A DNA stretch of 64,000 bases from Boswellia sacra (Eukaryota; Streptophyta; Magnoliopsida; Sapindales; Burseraceae). Below the pieces are notes generated by a model. That model was not told the origin of the DNA. It worked only from the letters and a program-made list of their open reading frames with translations, and made no database searches. The position numbers and the translations under genes were made by a program. The stretch's first letter is position 1. Each line of letters begins with the position of its first letter. The stretch lies in NCBI GenBank assembly GCA_013180625.2, contig SNVD02010247.1, positions 307,501 to 371,500 of the forward strand, written 5' to 3'. Positions 11,239 through 23,300 of the stretch are shown in pieces.

Positions 11239-11480
11239 TGATGGGGAACCTATACAAGAACAAACCAAAATAAAAAACAAGCACAAACAACCTCCAACCA
11301 ACACTCACACAATAATCAACTTAAAAATCTGTTTGAATAATCTCTCCAATATAAAATGTCAATATGTGAATAATATCTAACAAAATAATAATGAAAACCT
11401 ATATTTATACTAGGATAAGTCAAAATCCCTAAACTAATGATTTCCCAAATTAAATGAAACCTTAATTAATTAAAGACTAA
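11239..11480 (-). repeat. 5' LTR of the chromovirus, inner part
   Basis: Plus-strand tgatggggaacc onward aligns with the LTR at 4533-4858. The remainder of this LTR resumes at 17494-17560 after the Harbinger insertion. That remainder has about 30 bp (cacttcgcccgcaactctag) missing from the other LTR. Confidence 0.85.
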
Positions 11481-12171
11481 GGACGCGTTTGTTTTGGGCT
11501 TTGAAGTCTGAATCTTAGTAGAACTTAGATGTCAAAAAATTTTGGCTCGTTTGTTTTGGGCCGTAATCACTTATTTTCATACATATATGTCTGAATAAAA
11601 AAAGTGAAAAAACATCATTTTTTTAATCCGAAACATCTGAATATAGTAAAATACCTCAATTGCCCTTATATATAAAACCAATTATAATTTGTCTTTAGTC
11701 TTTTGACCTAGCTACTGTCTTCAGCCTCCATCCCCTCTCCCTCTTTGAACCTCTTAAAATCCGGCCATTTCATTCACTTTCGACACTGACAGTAATTCTT
11801 CAGCGGCCTGCATAGGTAAGATAGGTATATTTTCCAGCGTTGTTTCTCTTTAAAGTATTTAATTGTTATTTGTTTGTTCACTTCTGATTTGTTGGTTGTT
11901 ATCGACTCTGTAATTGATTTCATTTTTGAAATTTCGTTACTTCACTGCTTTCAATTTTTCGTTTGGTGATTTCTTCCATGCATTTCAGTTTCTATCAATT
12001 TTGGATCAAAGAAGCCTTTATTCGATTGTAAGTTCTCTTGTTTTCCTATTATTATTATTATTATTATTTTTGAATGGAGTTCTCTTGTTTTTGTTTGCTC
12101 AATTGGTGAATTTTGGGAATTTGAATACGAGGGATGTGGTTTGCAAGGTTATGGAAGGGGAAATTACGTAG

Positions 12172-13722
12172 TTAGTGGTGCAATTTCAGGAGAAGCTTGG
12201 AAATGTAGTGGAAGGAAACACTCAATTGGCCGTTGTCAAAAGGGAGTTGCCCAAACAGGTAAAATTTTATCACAACAAATTGAATTTTCTCAGTGATGTC
12301 TTCATTAACCCAATATCTTTCTCATACTTTTGGGATTAGTGTAATCCAATAAGTTCGTGTGATGATTGTATTTTGGAATCGTGGTGTCATAATTCTTCTT
12401 TTAGTACCAAGTAGTCGGGCAATAATTAACAATATTAACTATGGTGACATGGATGCAGAGGAGGTTGCTTTCACTTTATGATGCAGACTTGGAAAGGACT
12501 AAACATGTCAGACCTTATTGTAGTCTTCATGTTGGTAAATTAGAAAATGTCATCCCATCTGCTTAGATGAGAACATGTCAAGGCATTTGTGACTCTGTTT
12601 GAGATTGAGTTGCGAGCGAGAAGTTCAAGAAAGGAGTGTTTGTATATAGTATATGTGTGATGTAGAAAGTATCACAGTTAGTTTGTTGCCCACCTTGTTA
12701 ACGACAATGGTTTTAGTCAGTGTACATCATAGAAAGATGTTTTGTTTATTTTAAAATTATGCAGGTAGCTTTTTTGGTATCCCAAGTGTAGAGTGTAGGT
12801 CTTGTTGGAGTTCTATGATTATCGGTGGCTGTAAATACTATGTTTGAGGCCAAAAGAATAGATGAGAAAGTTAGCCCAAATTATTGGGTCAAAATACATT
12901 CATTTGGTGAGAAATGACATTATTTTATGCTTCACAACAACAGACTCAGCATCCTCCTTCATTATCTAATCTGTTTCTTAATAAATTCTTCACCCCTATG
13001 TGACAAAAGGACACTATTTTATTTATTATCTTAGATTGGATTTGCATATTAAAATATGTTGTAAACAATCTTATCTAGTTAGAACACATTTATAACATAT
13101 ATCTACACAACAAATATAACATAAATAAAATAATACAAAACAAGCCCATATCTTTGAAAGTAATGACAGTGTAAAATATTAGTTCAATATAACATTTCTA
13201 TATGGGTGCATGCTTTGCAGGGAATGGGCTTACCTAACCTAACCATTGCTTCAATTTAAATGCTTGTTTTTTTCTTTAGTTTCAACTTTTTGGGTAAACA
13301 TTAGATGTCTCTCTTTTGGGTCATGGCATTCAAGATTACTGTATTAGTCAGTCAACAAATCTTATAAAGTTGCCAGAGTGGCTCTATCATGGATATCATG
13401 TGCTATATATGATTATTAAATAATTAAATTCAGAAACTAATAATACAAATAAATAGCATTTTGATTGCTAATTTTCTGTGTGTAGGAACTAGCTTGTGCA
13501 GGCACTTTGTCTTTGGTGGTTGGGATTGTTGCATTACTATTCCGATCAATCTCTGAAAAAGATTGTAAGGCAATCATCGTCCTTGTTTTAATTGTTTTGT
13601 TTTACTTTGCTTTATTGTTCGACTCCAAGAAATTCATAACTGGAAAATCTAAATCTACTACTACGTTGGCATTTTCAATTGTTTTTTCTCTGATATTTTG
13701 TTTCTGTGCTTTCATGAATTAA
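12172..13722 (+). CDS. Unidentified spliced small membrane-protein frame inside the Harbinger element
   Basis: Two segments join in frame across a canonical intron: 12172-12258 ends cag|gtaaaa, and 13486-13722 begins after tgtgtgtag. The first gives 29 residues rich in Q/E/V, likely helical (FQEKLGNVVEGNTQLAVVK). The second gives 78 residues with three hydrophobic segments (LVVGIVALLF, IIVLVLIVLFYFALLF, LAFSIVFSLIFCFCAF) and ends FMN-stop. A further open frame lies upstream (11914-12171) but ends at a stop just before 12172, so the true start is unknown. I do not recognise the family. It is not part of the usual ORF1-plus-transposase set, so it may be a captured host gene or a third element-encoded protein. 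It could also be fortuitous. Confidence 0.35.
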
Positions 13723-14229
13723 GATCAAGTTTTGTATCAATGAGAAATAACAAATGGAAAATTAAGATTACTTTATTATGTTTTCAAATGGCTTGCAAGT
13801 AATTGTACCTAGAAATACTAAATATTGTGGAAAGTCTCTGTGATATATGATATTCATTGTCGCTGCTATACTCTTGAAGTAGGAAATTAACTAAATCATA
13901 ATGTTGGGTTTAAATCTAAATCAGAGGACTATGTAGAAAATTAACATGATGTCTCACATGATCATCAGCCGTGGATTGGAGTCATTGGCCTGATTGATCA
14001 CAATCATGAGTTTGTTGTTTGTTTATCAATTTGGGTACATCAAATTGTGATTTACTCAATTGTAATCAAATAGGGAATAGCTGTAATCTAGAAACTTTTA
14101 TTTTTCTCTTTTTTTTTAGCTTGATAATATTTGGATATAACATGTGATATATTGAAATTTTTGTTTGTATTTCTTTCATATATAGATGTCTTAAAATTCT
14201 GAGAATAATAGGGGCTAATTAGACTGATT

Positions 14230-15129
14230 CCATTCAAAGAAAACAATTCATTGATCTTTGTATCCAAGAGGTGAATAATGGATATAGATCTGGAGCTTCA
14301 TTGAAGTCATGTGCTTGTAATCGAATTGGAGAAGAGTTGAAAAAGTTAACGAGAAAAACTCTTAGCCAAAAACAACTAAAAATGGGTGGGATTACATGAA
14401 AAAACAATATTCTATTTGGGTTAAATTGACTACCACTATGGGACATGGCTATAATTACATGACACGAGCTATTGAATGGGCTAACGAGAGATAGGAAGAT
14501 TACTTATAGGCAAAAATCTTTTTCTTTTTCAAGAAATTCCCTTATTTGTTTAATTACATATGACTAATTAGGTTTTTTTTTTTTAAGTAGAAATATCCTT
14601 AAGCTAAACAATTTTGATATAGGCCCTTAGCAAATCTTAGGGAGTTAGAGGCTTTATTTGGAGGGGTATTAGCTACTGGATATCATAGTTGGAGTACTAG
14701 TATGGAAGAAAGTCTTGGTTTGAAAGAGGGAAACCCATCATCCTTTCATTCAAATTCAAAGACTTCTGAAACTTCAATTAATGTGGAGGAAGATGATGTT
14801 TTATCAAATGAACCACATTTGAGCTCCAACAATCTAAATGACTCATCTGCTTATGAGAAAGAAGATAGTGGGAGACAGAAAAAGAAAAGTAGGGTGGATC
14901 AAGCTCAAGAGCAATTAAATAAGTTATTACATATTTTGGAGAATGATAGTGTTGAAGAATCTATGAAGCAATGTTTGACAATTTTAGAAACCTAATACCA
15001 TATGAGGACCCATTATTCTATGTGGCTGCCAATGCATTATGCATGACGAAAGAGTTTCAAGTGTTGTGGTTGAACTTTAAAACTAACCAAGCAAGACTTA
15101 CATGGATTCATAGTTTGCCAAGGATTTAG
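14230..15129 (+). pseudogene. Harbinger ORF1: Myb/SANT-like DNA-binding protein (broken)
   Basis: The segment 14230-14490 reads a Myb/SANT-like domain: QFIDLCIQEVNNGYRSG, KLTRKTLSQKQLKNGW, then YMKKQYSIWVKL and AIEWANER. After an intron near 14500-14620 it continues as LRELEALFGGVLATGYHSW, an acidic/basic linker with KKKSRVDQAQEQLNKLL (14702-14996), and after a frameshift near 14993 LIPYEDPLFYVAANALC to a stop at about 15129. This is the usual C-terminal layout of these proteins. Such ORF1 products partner the Harbinger transposase and bind element ends. Stops near 14490 and the frameshift make it a pseudogene. Confidence 0.7.
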
Positions 15130-15392
15130 TGACTTTGTTTAGTTTAGTTTTTATGAAATAATTGTTATTTTTACTTTTATTTAGATGGTTTAAATTTGTT
15201 TAGTTTATTTTTTCAAGTATGGATGTTTACATTTGAACTAATTCAGCTTGTTTTAGTTAGTTGATTTCATACTTGGTTGTGTTGCTTTAAAGTTGGTGAA
15301 ATCATTTTTTGGCATTTGATTGCTTTCTCATTAGTTGACATTGTGGTCAAGTGTTGTGTTTCATTTTAAAAATATAGTTTTTTATAATAGGT

Positions 15393-16790
15393 ATGGGAAG
15401 TTCAAGTATTTTTAGTTTATCCATTTGGAGTGAAGATGATGATAAAGAGTTGGAGAAAGAAAGAGAATTGCAAAAAAAAAAAAAAAAGGTTAAAATTAGC
15501 ACTTTTTTTGATAAGCCATTCATGTGTCAGAAAACAATCTATGTTTACCTCTTCACTTACACAGGTGCACGATTTACATGAGAACTTTTAAATGGTTCAT
15601 CATATGTAATTTTTGAGTTGATGCAAATGGAGAAAAATGCATTCATTTATTTATGTCAAATGTTTCGAGAAAGAGGTTGGCTTGTCAATAGTAAGTATTT
15701 GACTGTTGAAGAGAAAATGGCCATGTTCTTAATGACAATAAGCCATAATGTTCGAAATCGATTCATTAAAAATCGATTTCAACACTCAGGGTAAATAATA
15801 CACAAATACTTTCATGAGGTGTTAAAGCCGATGGTCAAGTTCTCAAAAGAAATGATTACTTCTCCATCATTCAATCATGCTTTGAATGGCATAACTAATC
15901 ATCAACTAAAGCAAATTTTTAAGGTAATTTATTATTCTTTTTTTTCCAATTAGAATTATAATGGAATATATCATTTTTATGTTGTTCTTACGTCAAAAAT
16001 AATTTTTATTATTTAAGGAGCTGTTGGTGCAATTGATGGAATTCTAATTCATGCAATTATTTCAATCGATAATCAAATACTACACAGAGGTCGTGGGAGA
16101 GGAGAATGTTTTCAAAATGTATTAGCAATTTGTGACTTTGACATAATGTTTAAATAAGTTGTTGGATGGGAAGGAATACCACATGATTCAAGAATTTTGA
16201 CTGAAACTATTAATGATCTGAGACATAATTTTCCAATACCACCACCATGTACATTATTAGTAATTATTTTAGTTTTATAATTTCTATTTTATTCATATTG
16301 TTTACTCAAACTAATAATTGTTTTTGTAGATCAATATTATCTAGTTGATGATGCATACATAAACGAGAGGATTTATGGCACTGTATTGTCATGTTTGATA
16401 TTGGTTAAAAGACTTTTATGTTGGTGGTCGAGCAAATAGAAAAGAGGAAATGTTCAACCATTGTCATGCTAAACTTCGAAATATCATTGAACGTGCTTTT
16501 GGAGTATTAAAGGCTCGTTTCCCAATATTAAAGAAAATGGACCCATACTCATTTGATATACAAAAATGTATAGTGATAGCATGTTTCGCATTACATAATT
16601 TTCTTTGAAAGATGTCAATTACGGATGTGTTATTTTCTAAATTTGATGAAGAAGAAGTTCAACTAGAAGATGAGGAAGCATATCAGAATCAAATACCAAC
16701 TACAAATCAATCCAATAGAGCGTCAGAGCAAGCTTTTATACACCAACTTCGTGACCAAATTGCTAATCAATTATTTCAAGCTTATAATTA
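15393..16790 (+). pseudogene. PIF/Harbinger DDE transposase (HARBI1-like, broken)
   Basis: The N-terminal part is acidic and then lysine-rich (15393-15500). Next comes a helix-turn-helix-like region (EEKMAMFLMTISHNVRNR, near 15710-15760). The catalytic core runs from about 16020: GAIDG with the first Asp, LAICDFDIMF, GWEGIPHDSRIL with the second Asp (about 16180), YYLVDDAY, and IIERAFGVLKARFP with the Glu (about 16485). A C-terminal acidic tail ends at a stop near 16790. Two short introns are plausible (about 15922-16020 and 16250-16330). In-frame stops near 15790, 16155 and 16605 inactivate it. The DDE residues themselves are all still readable. Confidence 0.82.
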
Positions 16791-16799
16791 ATTTTTTTA

Positions 16800-17480
16800 T
16801 GGTCTTGCTACAATGAAGAAATTTTAATAATTATGGTTTTGAGATCAGTTTAACTATTACTTATATTGTTTGTTATTTTTATTAACATAGTTTAGTTAAA
16901 ATAATTAATTTAAAGAAAAATTGGTTAACAATTGACAAGAATAAATTTAAATAAAATATAATTAATTAGAAATTAAAACTAAATTTATTAATTAAAATAT
17001 AATTAATACATATTAAATTTATAGTTATTTATAATTTTGCTTTAAGTTTATTCAATATTAAATTTTTAAAGGATAATAACAAATATAATATTAACTATTT
17101 AAATGAAAAAGAATTCTGATTTAATTTTATTAAATTTTTAATTTTTAAAAGATTGTAATAAACACAATATTAACTATTTAGATGATAAATAATTTTTATT
17201 TAATTTTATTTTTTAAAGGTTTGTAAGAAATATAACATTAATTATTTAAATGAAAAAGAATTTTGGTTTAATTTTATTAACTATTTAATTTTTAAAGGAT
17301 TGTATAAATATAATATAAACATTTTACATTTCAATAAGGGTAAAAAAGTCATATTAAAAATAAAATATTCCCTTACCACTTTTTTTAAGTGGTATCTAAA
17401 AAAGCAAATAAATATTCTATTAAGTGGTATAAATTAAGTCCTAAAAAGTGTTTAGACCTAAAACGTGTTAAGTGATTGAT
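16800..17480. other. AT-rich non-coding end of the Harbinger element
   Basis: Extremely AT-rich, with diverged repeats of a 60-70 bp phrase (tttaaaggattgtaataaa, taactatttaaatgaaaaagaat) near 17060-17300. No gene. Confidence 0.6.
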
Positions 17481-17565
17481 ACAAACGCCATCTTAGTCAC
17501 TTCGCCCGCAACTCTAGTAACTTTCTAAAACTATAATAACCCTGACAATAAAATAAGTCATTCTT

Positions 17566-18346
17566 CGTCACCTTTCCTGATAGTTGCTAACATAAACATT
17601 TTCTTATATTTTTCTAGTTTGACAATGATCTTCCACAATAATACTTTTGCATTTAGTTAACCAGCATTCAAGCTAAGTCGCCATTGTCGATTGTATTGTA
17701 GGAATCAAGGGAGGGAGTTTCGGGGTCGTATTGGGCGTAAAGAACTGTGAAGCTGCACATTGGACTCGTTGGTGGAGGTTTCCTTCCATTGCCTCTGTTT
17801 AGCATTCACTTAAAGTATATATGATTTTTAAGATATGATAACTAGGTTAAATTTTTGTGCATGCATGAATAAATATATATAAATATTTGTGTTTGTTTTT
17901 TGAAATGGGAATATTCTACAATAATCGCCGGCCTATGATATTATACAATCCAGAGTATGATAATAGAGAACTTTTCTTATGTATGTGTACCTGTCGAGTT
18001 GATTCTGCTGAAATTATATTAGCCTATTTACCAAAAAGTGTGTAGATGCATTTTATCTTTAACAGTCGTGTCTATTATTTCCAGCTGATCTGACTATGGA
18101 AGTCTAAGTTTCATGCTTTACATTGATGTCTTGACTATTAATATCGAAATGCATGTCTTATGTGTGTTCATAAAATTTTCTAATATTCTAATTTCTAAGA
18201 AAACTTTATCTCAAATATGAAAGTATAAATAAAAGACTGATACGGAAAGAATGGATATGTCTCCATTGTGTTACTTTATGTTAACATTGATATTTTAGGA
18301 TATTTCTGAACATTTTTTTTTTCTTTTTGCATTTTCAACATTGTAG
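17566..18346. other. Intergenic sequence left of the Myb/SANT-like remnant
   Basis: No open frame of note. It could hold an upstream untranslated exon of the 18353 frame, since a splice-acceptor-like ttcaacattgtag precedes it. Nothing else was recognised. Confidence 0.4.
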
Positions 18347-18352
18347 AAGGAA

Positions 18353-18848
18353 ATGGATATTGATTGTGATGATAAAGCCAAATGGACCACAAGGCATGAG
18401 GGAATATATATCCGTATATTGCATGAACATGTCAAAAAGGGTGAGCTTCCAACATCAACAGTTTCTAGCAAGACTTGGGCAATGATAAGCAATAAATGGT
18501 CTGCTGAAATTAATAGAAGCTATACCGTCCCACAACTAAAGTCAAAGTTCAACCGCTTACGGAAGAAATATCGTGAATTTTCTAGCTTAATTAATCATAC
18601 TGGTTTCGAATGGGATCCAATATCAAAAACTGTGATTGCATCTGATGTGGTTTGGGAAGAGTACCTTAAGGCAAGTTTTCTGCTTGACGTGGTTGCAAAT
18701 ATATTTGGCTCCAATGAAGATACTTATCTACAATTTTGCTCGGAGAGTCCCAGCAGCAAAGCCATATCGCAAGAGAGGATTAGATTACTATGACCTCTTA
18801 GGGGAGACTTTCAACACAACTGCTGCTTCAGGTCAGATGAATTTTGCT
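18353..18848 (+). pseudogene. Myb/SANT-like domain protein, N-terminal part (likely gene remnant)
   Basis: The frame opens at 18353 and runs to a stop at 18791-18793. Residues about 10-105 match the plant Myb/SANT-like DNA-binding domain: WTTRHEGIYIRILHEHV, TWAMISNKWSAEIN, YTVPQLKSKFNRLRKKY, TGFEWDPISKTVIASDVVW and EEYLK. The expected continuation (AAKPYRKRGLDYYDLLGETF) is present but in another frame (about 18747-18848). So there is either a frameshift or an unusual intron; the sequence aag|gcaagt at 18667-18675 could be a GC donor. The family includes L10-interacting MYB proteins and domesticated Harbinger ORF1 relatives. The matching C-terminal domain lies inverted just downstream. I think it is broken, but a spliced short product is possible. 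Confidence 0.65.
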
Positions 18849-19062
18849 TGAACCAAACTCTCCTCCTTTCATCAGTCATGGCAAGAAAAGCTCTCCTCCA
18901 TTCAATATCAACTACCTTGTCCACAAACTTAATGCAAGTATCGTTGTCAACCCCCATGGCCTCAACAATCTGTATACACTCTGCAGTAGAAAACAGATCA
19001 GTCTTCACTGGCTCTCTAGGATGAGACTCTGGACCATTGGACTTGTGTAAACTTTGTTAGAC
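18811..19062 (-). pseudogene. Inverted C-terminal segment of a Myb/SANT-like protein
   Basis: On the reverse strand the frame reads EPVKTDLFSTAECIQIVEAM, then CIKFVDKVVDIEWRRAFLAM and TDERRRVWF. This is the conserved C-terminal helical domain that ends Myb/SANT-like proteins. In intact relatives it follows the DNA-binding domain on the same strand; here it faces the opposite way, immediately after the N-terminal part on the plus strand. The inversion joint is near 18830-18850. Confidence 0.6.
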
Positions 19063-19069
19063 TAAATTC

Positions 19070-20320
19070 TATTTCAAGTTTTCCTTACTTTTGACTGACG
19101 GTAGGAGAAAGTAGTGGAAAGACTTTTCCTAGACGCATTTCTGTTTTGTAGAAATGATATCAAACGCGTTTTTGGATCTTTTAAGTAGCAAATCCTTTTT
19201 TTATCGATAAATTATAAATACATTCTGCAAAACATGTCAACTTATGAAATTTCTATTACTAGGATTTAGGATCATGAAGCAACCTTTAGCTAACATTAAG
19301 TTTAAGGCTTGAAGCCAATTAAACGGTCGAAATATTAAGTGGAAATAAAGTAGAAAAGAACTAGGAAGATTCGGACTTCCATCCTCTCTTGAATCACTCT
19401 CTGCACAGAACATTTTATTAATGGCGACTTGTCATCTCTCATTTCAATCTCAAATCAAATAAGCTTAGGGGATTAAGGGATTGTACCTGAACAATTACAA
19501 AGAGATTAAGGGATTGTACCTGAACAATTACAAAGAGATTAGATTAGATTAGAAATCCAGGTATATTCCATGAATTTGGAACAAACAGATAAGATGCTCA
19601 AAATAAACCAAAAAAAGCCATCAAAATCGCTCTGCTGAATTTGTTCGAAGCTTTCTATTATATAAAAGTACAAAACTCTTCAATTCACGTGGAAATATCA
19701 CACACTAAAGTTTTGATGTGAAGTCTGGTTGATTATACTTGCATAAAGTTGGAGGAAGAATACACTGAAAACTTTCTACTTTTTATTTTGTTTATGCTTT
19801 AAGACCAGAGTCTCATTTTACTCCACTCTACTCATCAATATGATGCAGACTGCAGTGATTGTCTAGAAAGAAACAGTGGTGTTACATTCAAGTTCTTTCT
19901 ACGGATGAACTACTCCGATGTTTTAGTCAGATGAAAAATAATGAAATTAGGGCATTCTCTGGCAAGAAAAATCCAAAAAGATAATGGGATATTATCAACC
20001 AGAAGCAAAAGAAAACCATCATTTCATTAAAGACACAGCTCATATAGCATGTTTACAAAGCAATTCACACTGAGATCTATACAGGAGAGTCAAATCACTT
20101 TATAACCCAACAACAATACAAGGGTGTTCCCCAAATTTTGATGCTAAACCATCCCCAATGATAATGTACTGTAGATCGAAGCCGAGTAGAATAAAGACAA
20201 TGCTCACACGTAAATAAACCCAATTAGACAAACAGCAGAAGTCACTTCCATCACTTTCACCAGCCTGATAAGAGTCTAGTCAAATGGTGCCAATGTAAGC
20301 TCAAAACTACGGGAATTGAC
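19070..20320. other. Intergenic sequence and probable ARL8 3' region
   Basis: No protein-coding frame. The right-hand 200-300 bp probably include the ARL8 3' UTR on the reverse strand. A 33-bp tandem duplication lies at 19471-19536. Confidence 0.5.
19471..19536. repeat. Perfect 33-bp tandem duplication
   Basis: The 33-bp unit starting gattaagggattgtacc occurs twice without mismatch (19471-19503 and 19504-19536), followed by three gattag words. It looks like a recent slippage or repair duplication. Confidence 0.95.
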
Positions 20321-23300
20321 TCAATTCTTTGATTTTGAATGCTTTACAAGCCAATCAATAACCGTGTCAATGTTGGTCGAGTTCTTGCATGAAATCATGA
20401 AGCAGCAAACTTCTCTATCATTGATGGACTTTAACCCCCTGCATAGCAAAGCAACATTCTCTCACTATGCATAATTTGTAACAGGCATAGAACGTGCAAG
20501 AATTGAAACAAAGCCAGTGAAGGAGGACACTAAATCACAACGTATTTTTTTTCCCCCACCATTATTCTATGATCTCTGAGTGTCATCTGCTGATTTTGAA
20601 ACCAGCACCTATTTGGGCAAAAAGCTACATATTTTTCACTCTTTTCTTGCTTTTCCCTCCAGGAAATGGTACGATTAGTTTCTAACGATGGGGCAATTTT
20701 ATGCAAAAATGACATTGATAATATTTAGCAGAAAAAATAACTTTCACAAGCCATAGACAACAATTTCAGAATTCTAGGATTTGCGAACTCACATTTGTTC
20801 TGTCAGAGCCTCTTTAGACAAGGCTTCTGGTTTATCAATCTTGTTTCCCAGTACCAGTAATGGGATGCCATGCAGTGAGGGCTTACTTAGCAAGTCGTGA
20901 AGTTCGCTTTTCGAGACATGCAGGTTATCATAATCAGCAGCATCCACAACATAGCTGCAAATACAACATCAACGTAACGACCCAAGCAGTAAAACAAATC
21001 TGCATTTGCAATCTCCAATAAATAAAGCAATTTTGTAAACAGTGCATGTCATGAACAATATAGAAACATCATATATTCAAAAACAAACCATATTTTCAAT
21101 AGCCTCATAACTAAAATGCTACTCGGCATTCAAGAAAGTGAAAATAAGATAAGAAGTGGATAACTTCATGTATATATAGGAATACCATACAAAGGAAGGG
21201 GGAATAAACGGAATCTCTACTGAAAACAATGAGAAAATAGGAGGGGTGTACGACTCTACTGCTGAGAACACATGATATGATGACACAGAAATAATCTCTG
21301 ACCAACTCGAGCAAACCCTCTCCACACCTTCGTTCTCTCCCCAGGAAAAGGACAAAAAGAATGAAACTATTAAGAGATTGTTAATAATAGCAAAGCATCA
21401 TGGCTCAGCCTCACCCAAACTGGAGTACAAGAGAAGAAGAAATTGAAACACCAAAAGATATCGGTAATTTCAATGATTAATAGCTTAATTATGATGAATA
21501 TAGCTTATACTTGACAATGTTCTCGAAAAAAAATCCACTGATATAAGGTTTATCAATAAAAGAGTTGATAAAGAAAACTTAATCCAAAAGAAAAACCAAA
21601 TATTAATTTGTATTTTGTTTCAGAATGCAAGTCATGGAACAAAACCATCCTAGAAATTAGTTTGGTACTTGCAGGAGGTTGTATGTAGAAAAAGTGTTTG
21701 GATTGCAGAAATCCCAAATACATCAGTAAATACGTTAATATGAGACTAGCACCTATACTTGTGTAGTTTACTCAGTTTTATTTTTATTTTTTAATTTAAA
21801 TTTGATGAGTTTGAAGGTTTCTCATTATTAGAATATTATCAAGAGAATTGTTCAAAAAAACTGGGAAGATTAGAGAGCCAGAGATCTGCTGGAACTACTT
21901 ATTGAACAGTCAATATACAAACAACTTGTTAATTTATAGACAGCACAGTCAATATCGATTAAGAAGTTTAAGGACATACACAATAGCTGATACTGCACGA
22001 CAATATCTCTCCCACATACTGCGGAACCTTGGTTGACCTCCAAGATCCCACAACTTTATTGTTACACTCCCTTTAGTCACCTTCCTCATATTAAATCCTA
22101 CCTGCAGAAAAAATATGCATCAGCATAATGTCCAGAGAATAAACCAACTGAAAAACGCACAAATGCTGTCATGCAGCGTATCTAGCAGTGTAAATTAGAA
22201 GGCATAAGACAATTACATCATAATTTAACTCACCGTTGGTATCATGTCTTCACTGTATCCACCAGTCTTGGGATATGATACATAAAATGAAATTCAGCAA
22301 TCAGCGAAAGAGCAGGAGAAAAACATATAAAAAGGAGATTATATCTCTCAAATGGATATTAACTTACTGCAATAACATTCACAAGGGATGTCTTGCCAGC
22401 ATTCTGAAGGCCTATCAAAGAAAGCTCCATTTCTTGCTTAAAAAAGAGACTACAATCAGAAAAGAAGATAGTAAGCAATTCATTCCAATTAAAAGGGTGG
22501 TTCCAAAGGAAAAAGATAAAACAAATCCAAACAGATGTGTTTCATCCGTTATTTGAAAAGTAAGATATAGAGGTACAAAATGTCTTGAACAAGTTTCATT
22601 AATTTTTAAGAAACATATTTTGAGAGAGGAAAAAAATAATTTCTTATTCTTTCACAGCTTTCCCAGAGATGATTAATAGACTGTTTTGATTTTTTTAATT
22701 CTCAAATATGCTATCAAAAATATCTTTCAGATTCTGGTGATATAGGTTCAGTTACTGATTTTTATTTTGAAAACTGTATATTCCATAAACAAAATTAACA
22801 GAACCTTACAGATCTAATCCTGGGGAGTAACTTGATGAGTATTGCTTTTGCTTGGACCATTCTAGCACCCCAAACACTAGGTAATTAGATGTCACCTAAT
22901 ATTTTCATTAGTATAGTTGTGACAGTTCCTAACATTTTCAAGACCAAATTTAATCCTGTTTACTTATCAAAATAAAATTAAAAAATGAAAAATAAAAAAC
23001 ATTAGAGAGTGTTCATCAACAACTTGGTAAAGAACCACATCATTTTCAACACCTTCACTGCTACCGCACAACCACCACAACATTCTAGAAACTCCCCATA
23101 GTTAAGAAATCACCACCACCACCTCAAGAACATCAAAACACCAACAACAAAACCACAACCACATTGACATTGCCTCCACCACCATCACCACTACAGGAAC
23201 TGCAAACAGCTTCTCAAACTGTCTCAACCTCATCCACAGCGTCACCTTCACCACAACACACACACACACACACACACACACCCCAAAGCCACTCAAAGTC

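Larger units (their letters stand above)
11481..17493 (+). mobile_element. PIF/Harbinger-type DNA transposon inserted in the 5' LTR
   Basis: The ends ggacgcgtttgttt and, reversed, agatggcgtttgta are imperfect TIRs. The similarity extends outward through gactaag, so the 3-bp TSD is ambiguous (TAA on the left, TAG on the right). Plus-strand content: a spliced membrane-protein frame (12172-13722), a Myb/SANT-like ORF1 (about 14230-15129) and an HARBI1-like DDE transposase (15393-16790). ORF1 plus a transposase is the defining pair of PIF/Harbinger elements. Both have stops or shifts, so this copy is non-autonomous now. The 16.8-17.4 kb stretch is AT-rich and non-coding. Confidence 0.85.
4533..17560 (-). 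mobile_element. Degenerate Ty3/gypsy chromovirus, nested with two later insertions
   Basis: A minus-strand LTR retrotransposon. Reading right to left: 5' LTR (11239-17560, split), primer binding site, gag, protease, reverse transcriptase, RNase H, integrase, chromodomain, 3' LTR (4533-4858). The pol order PR-RT-RH-INT and the C-terminal chromodomain place it in the Ty3/gypsy chromoviruses. Both LTRs share the aacctccaaccaacact and aataataatgaaaacctata blocks. A tentative 5-bp TSD, ttctt, flanks it (4528-4532 and 17561-17565). Every coding domain has stops or frameshifts, so the copy is dead. It was later hit by the MITE at 6532-7193 and the Harbinger element at 11481-17493; without these it would be about 6.4 kb. 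Confidence 0.9.
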
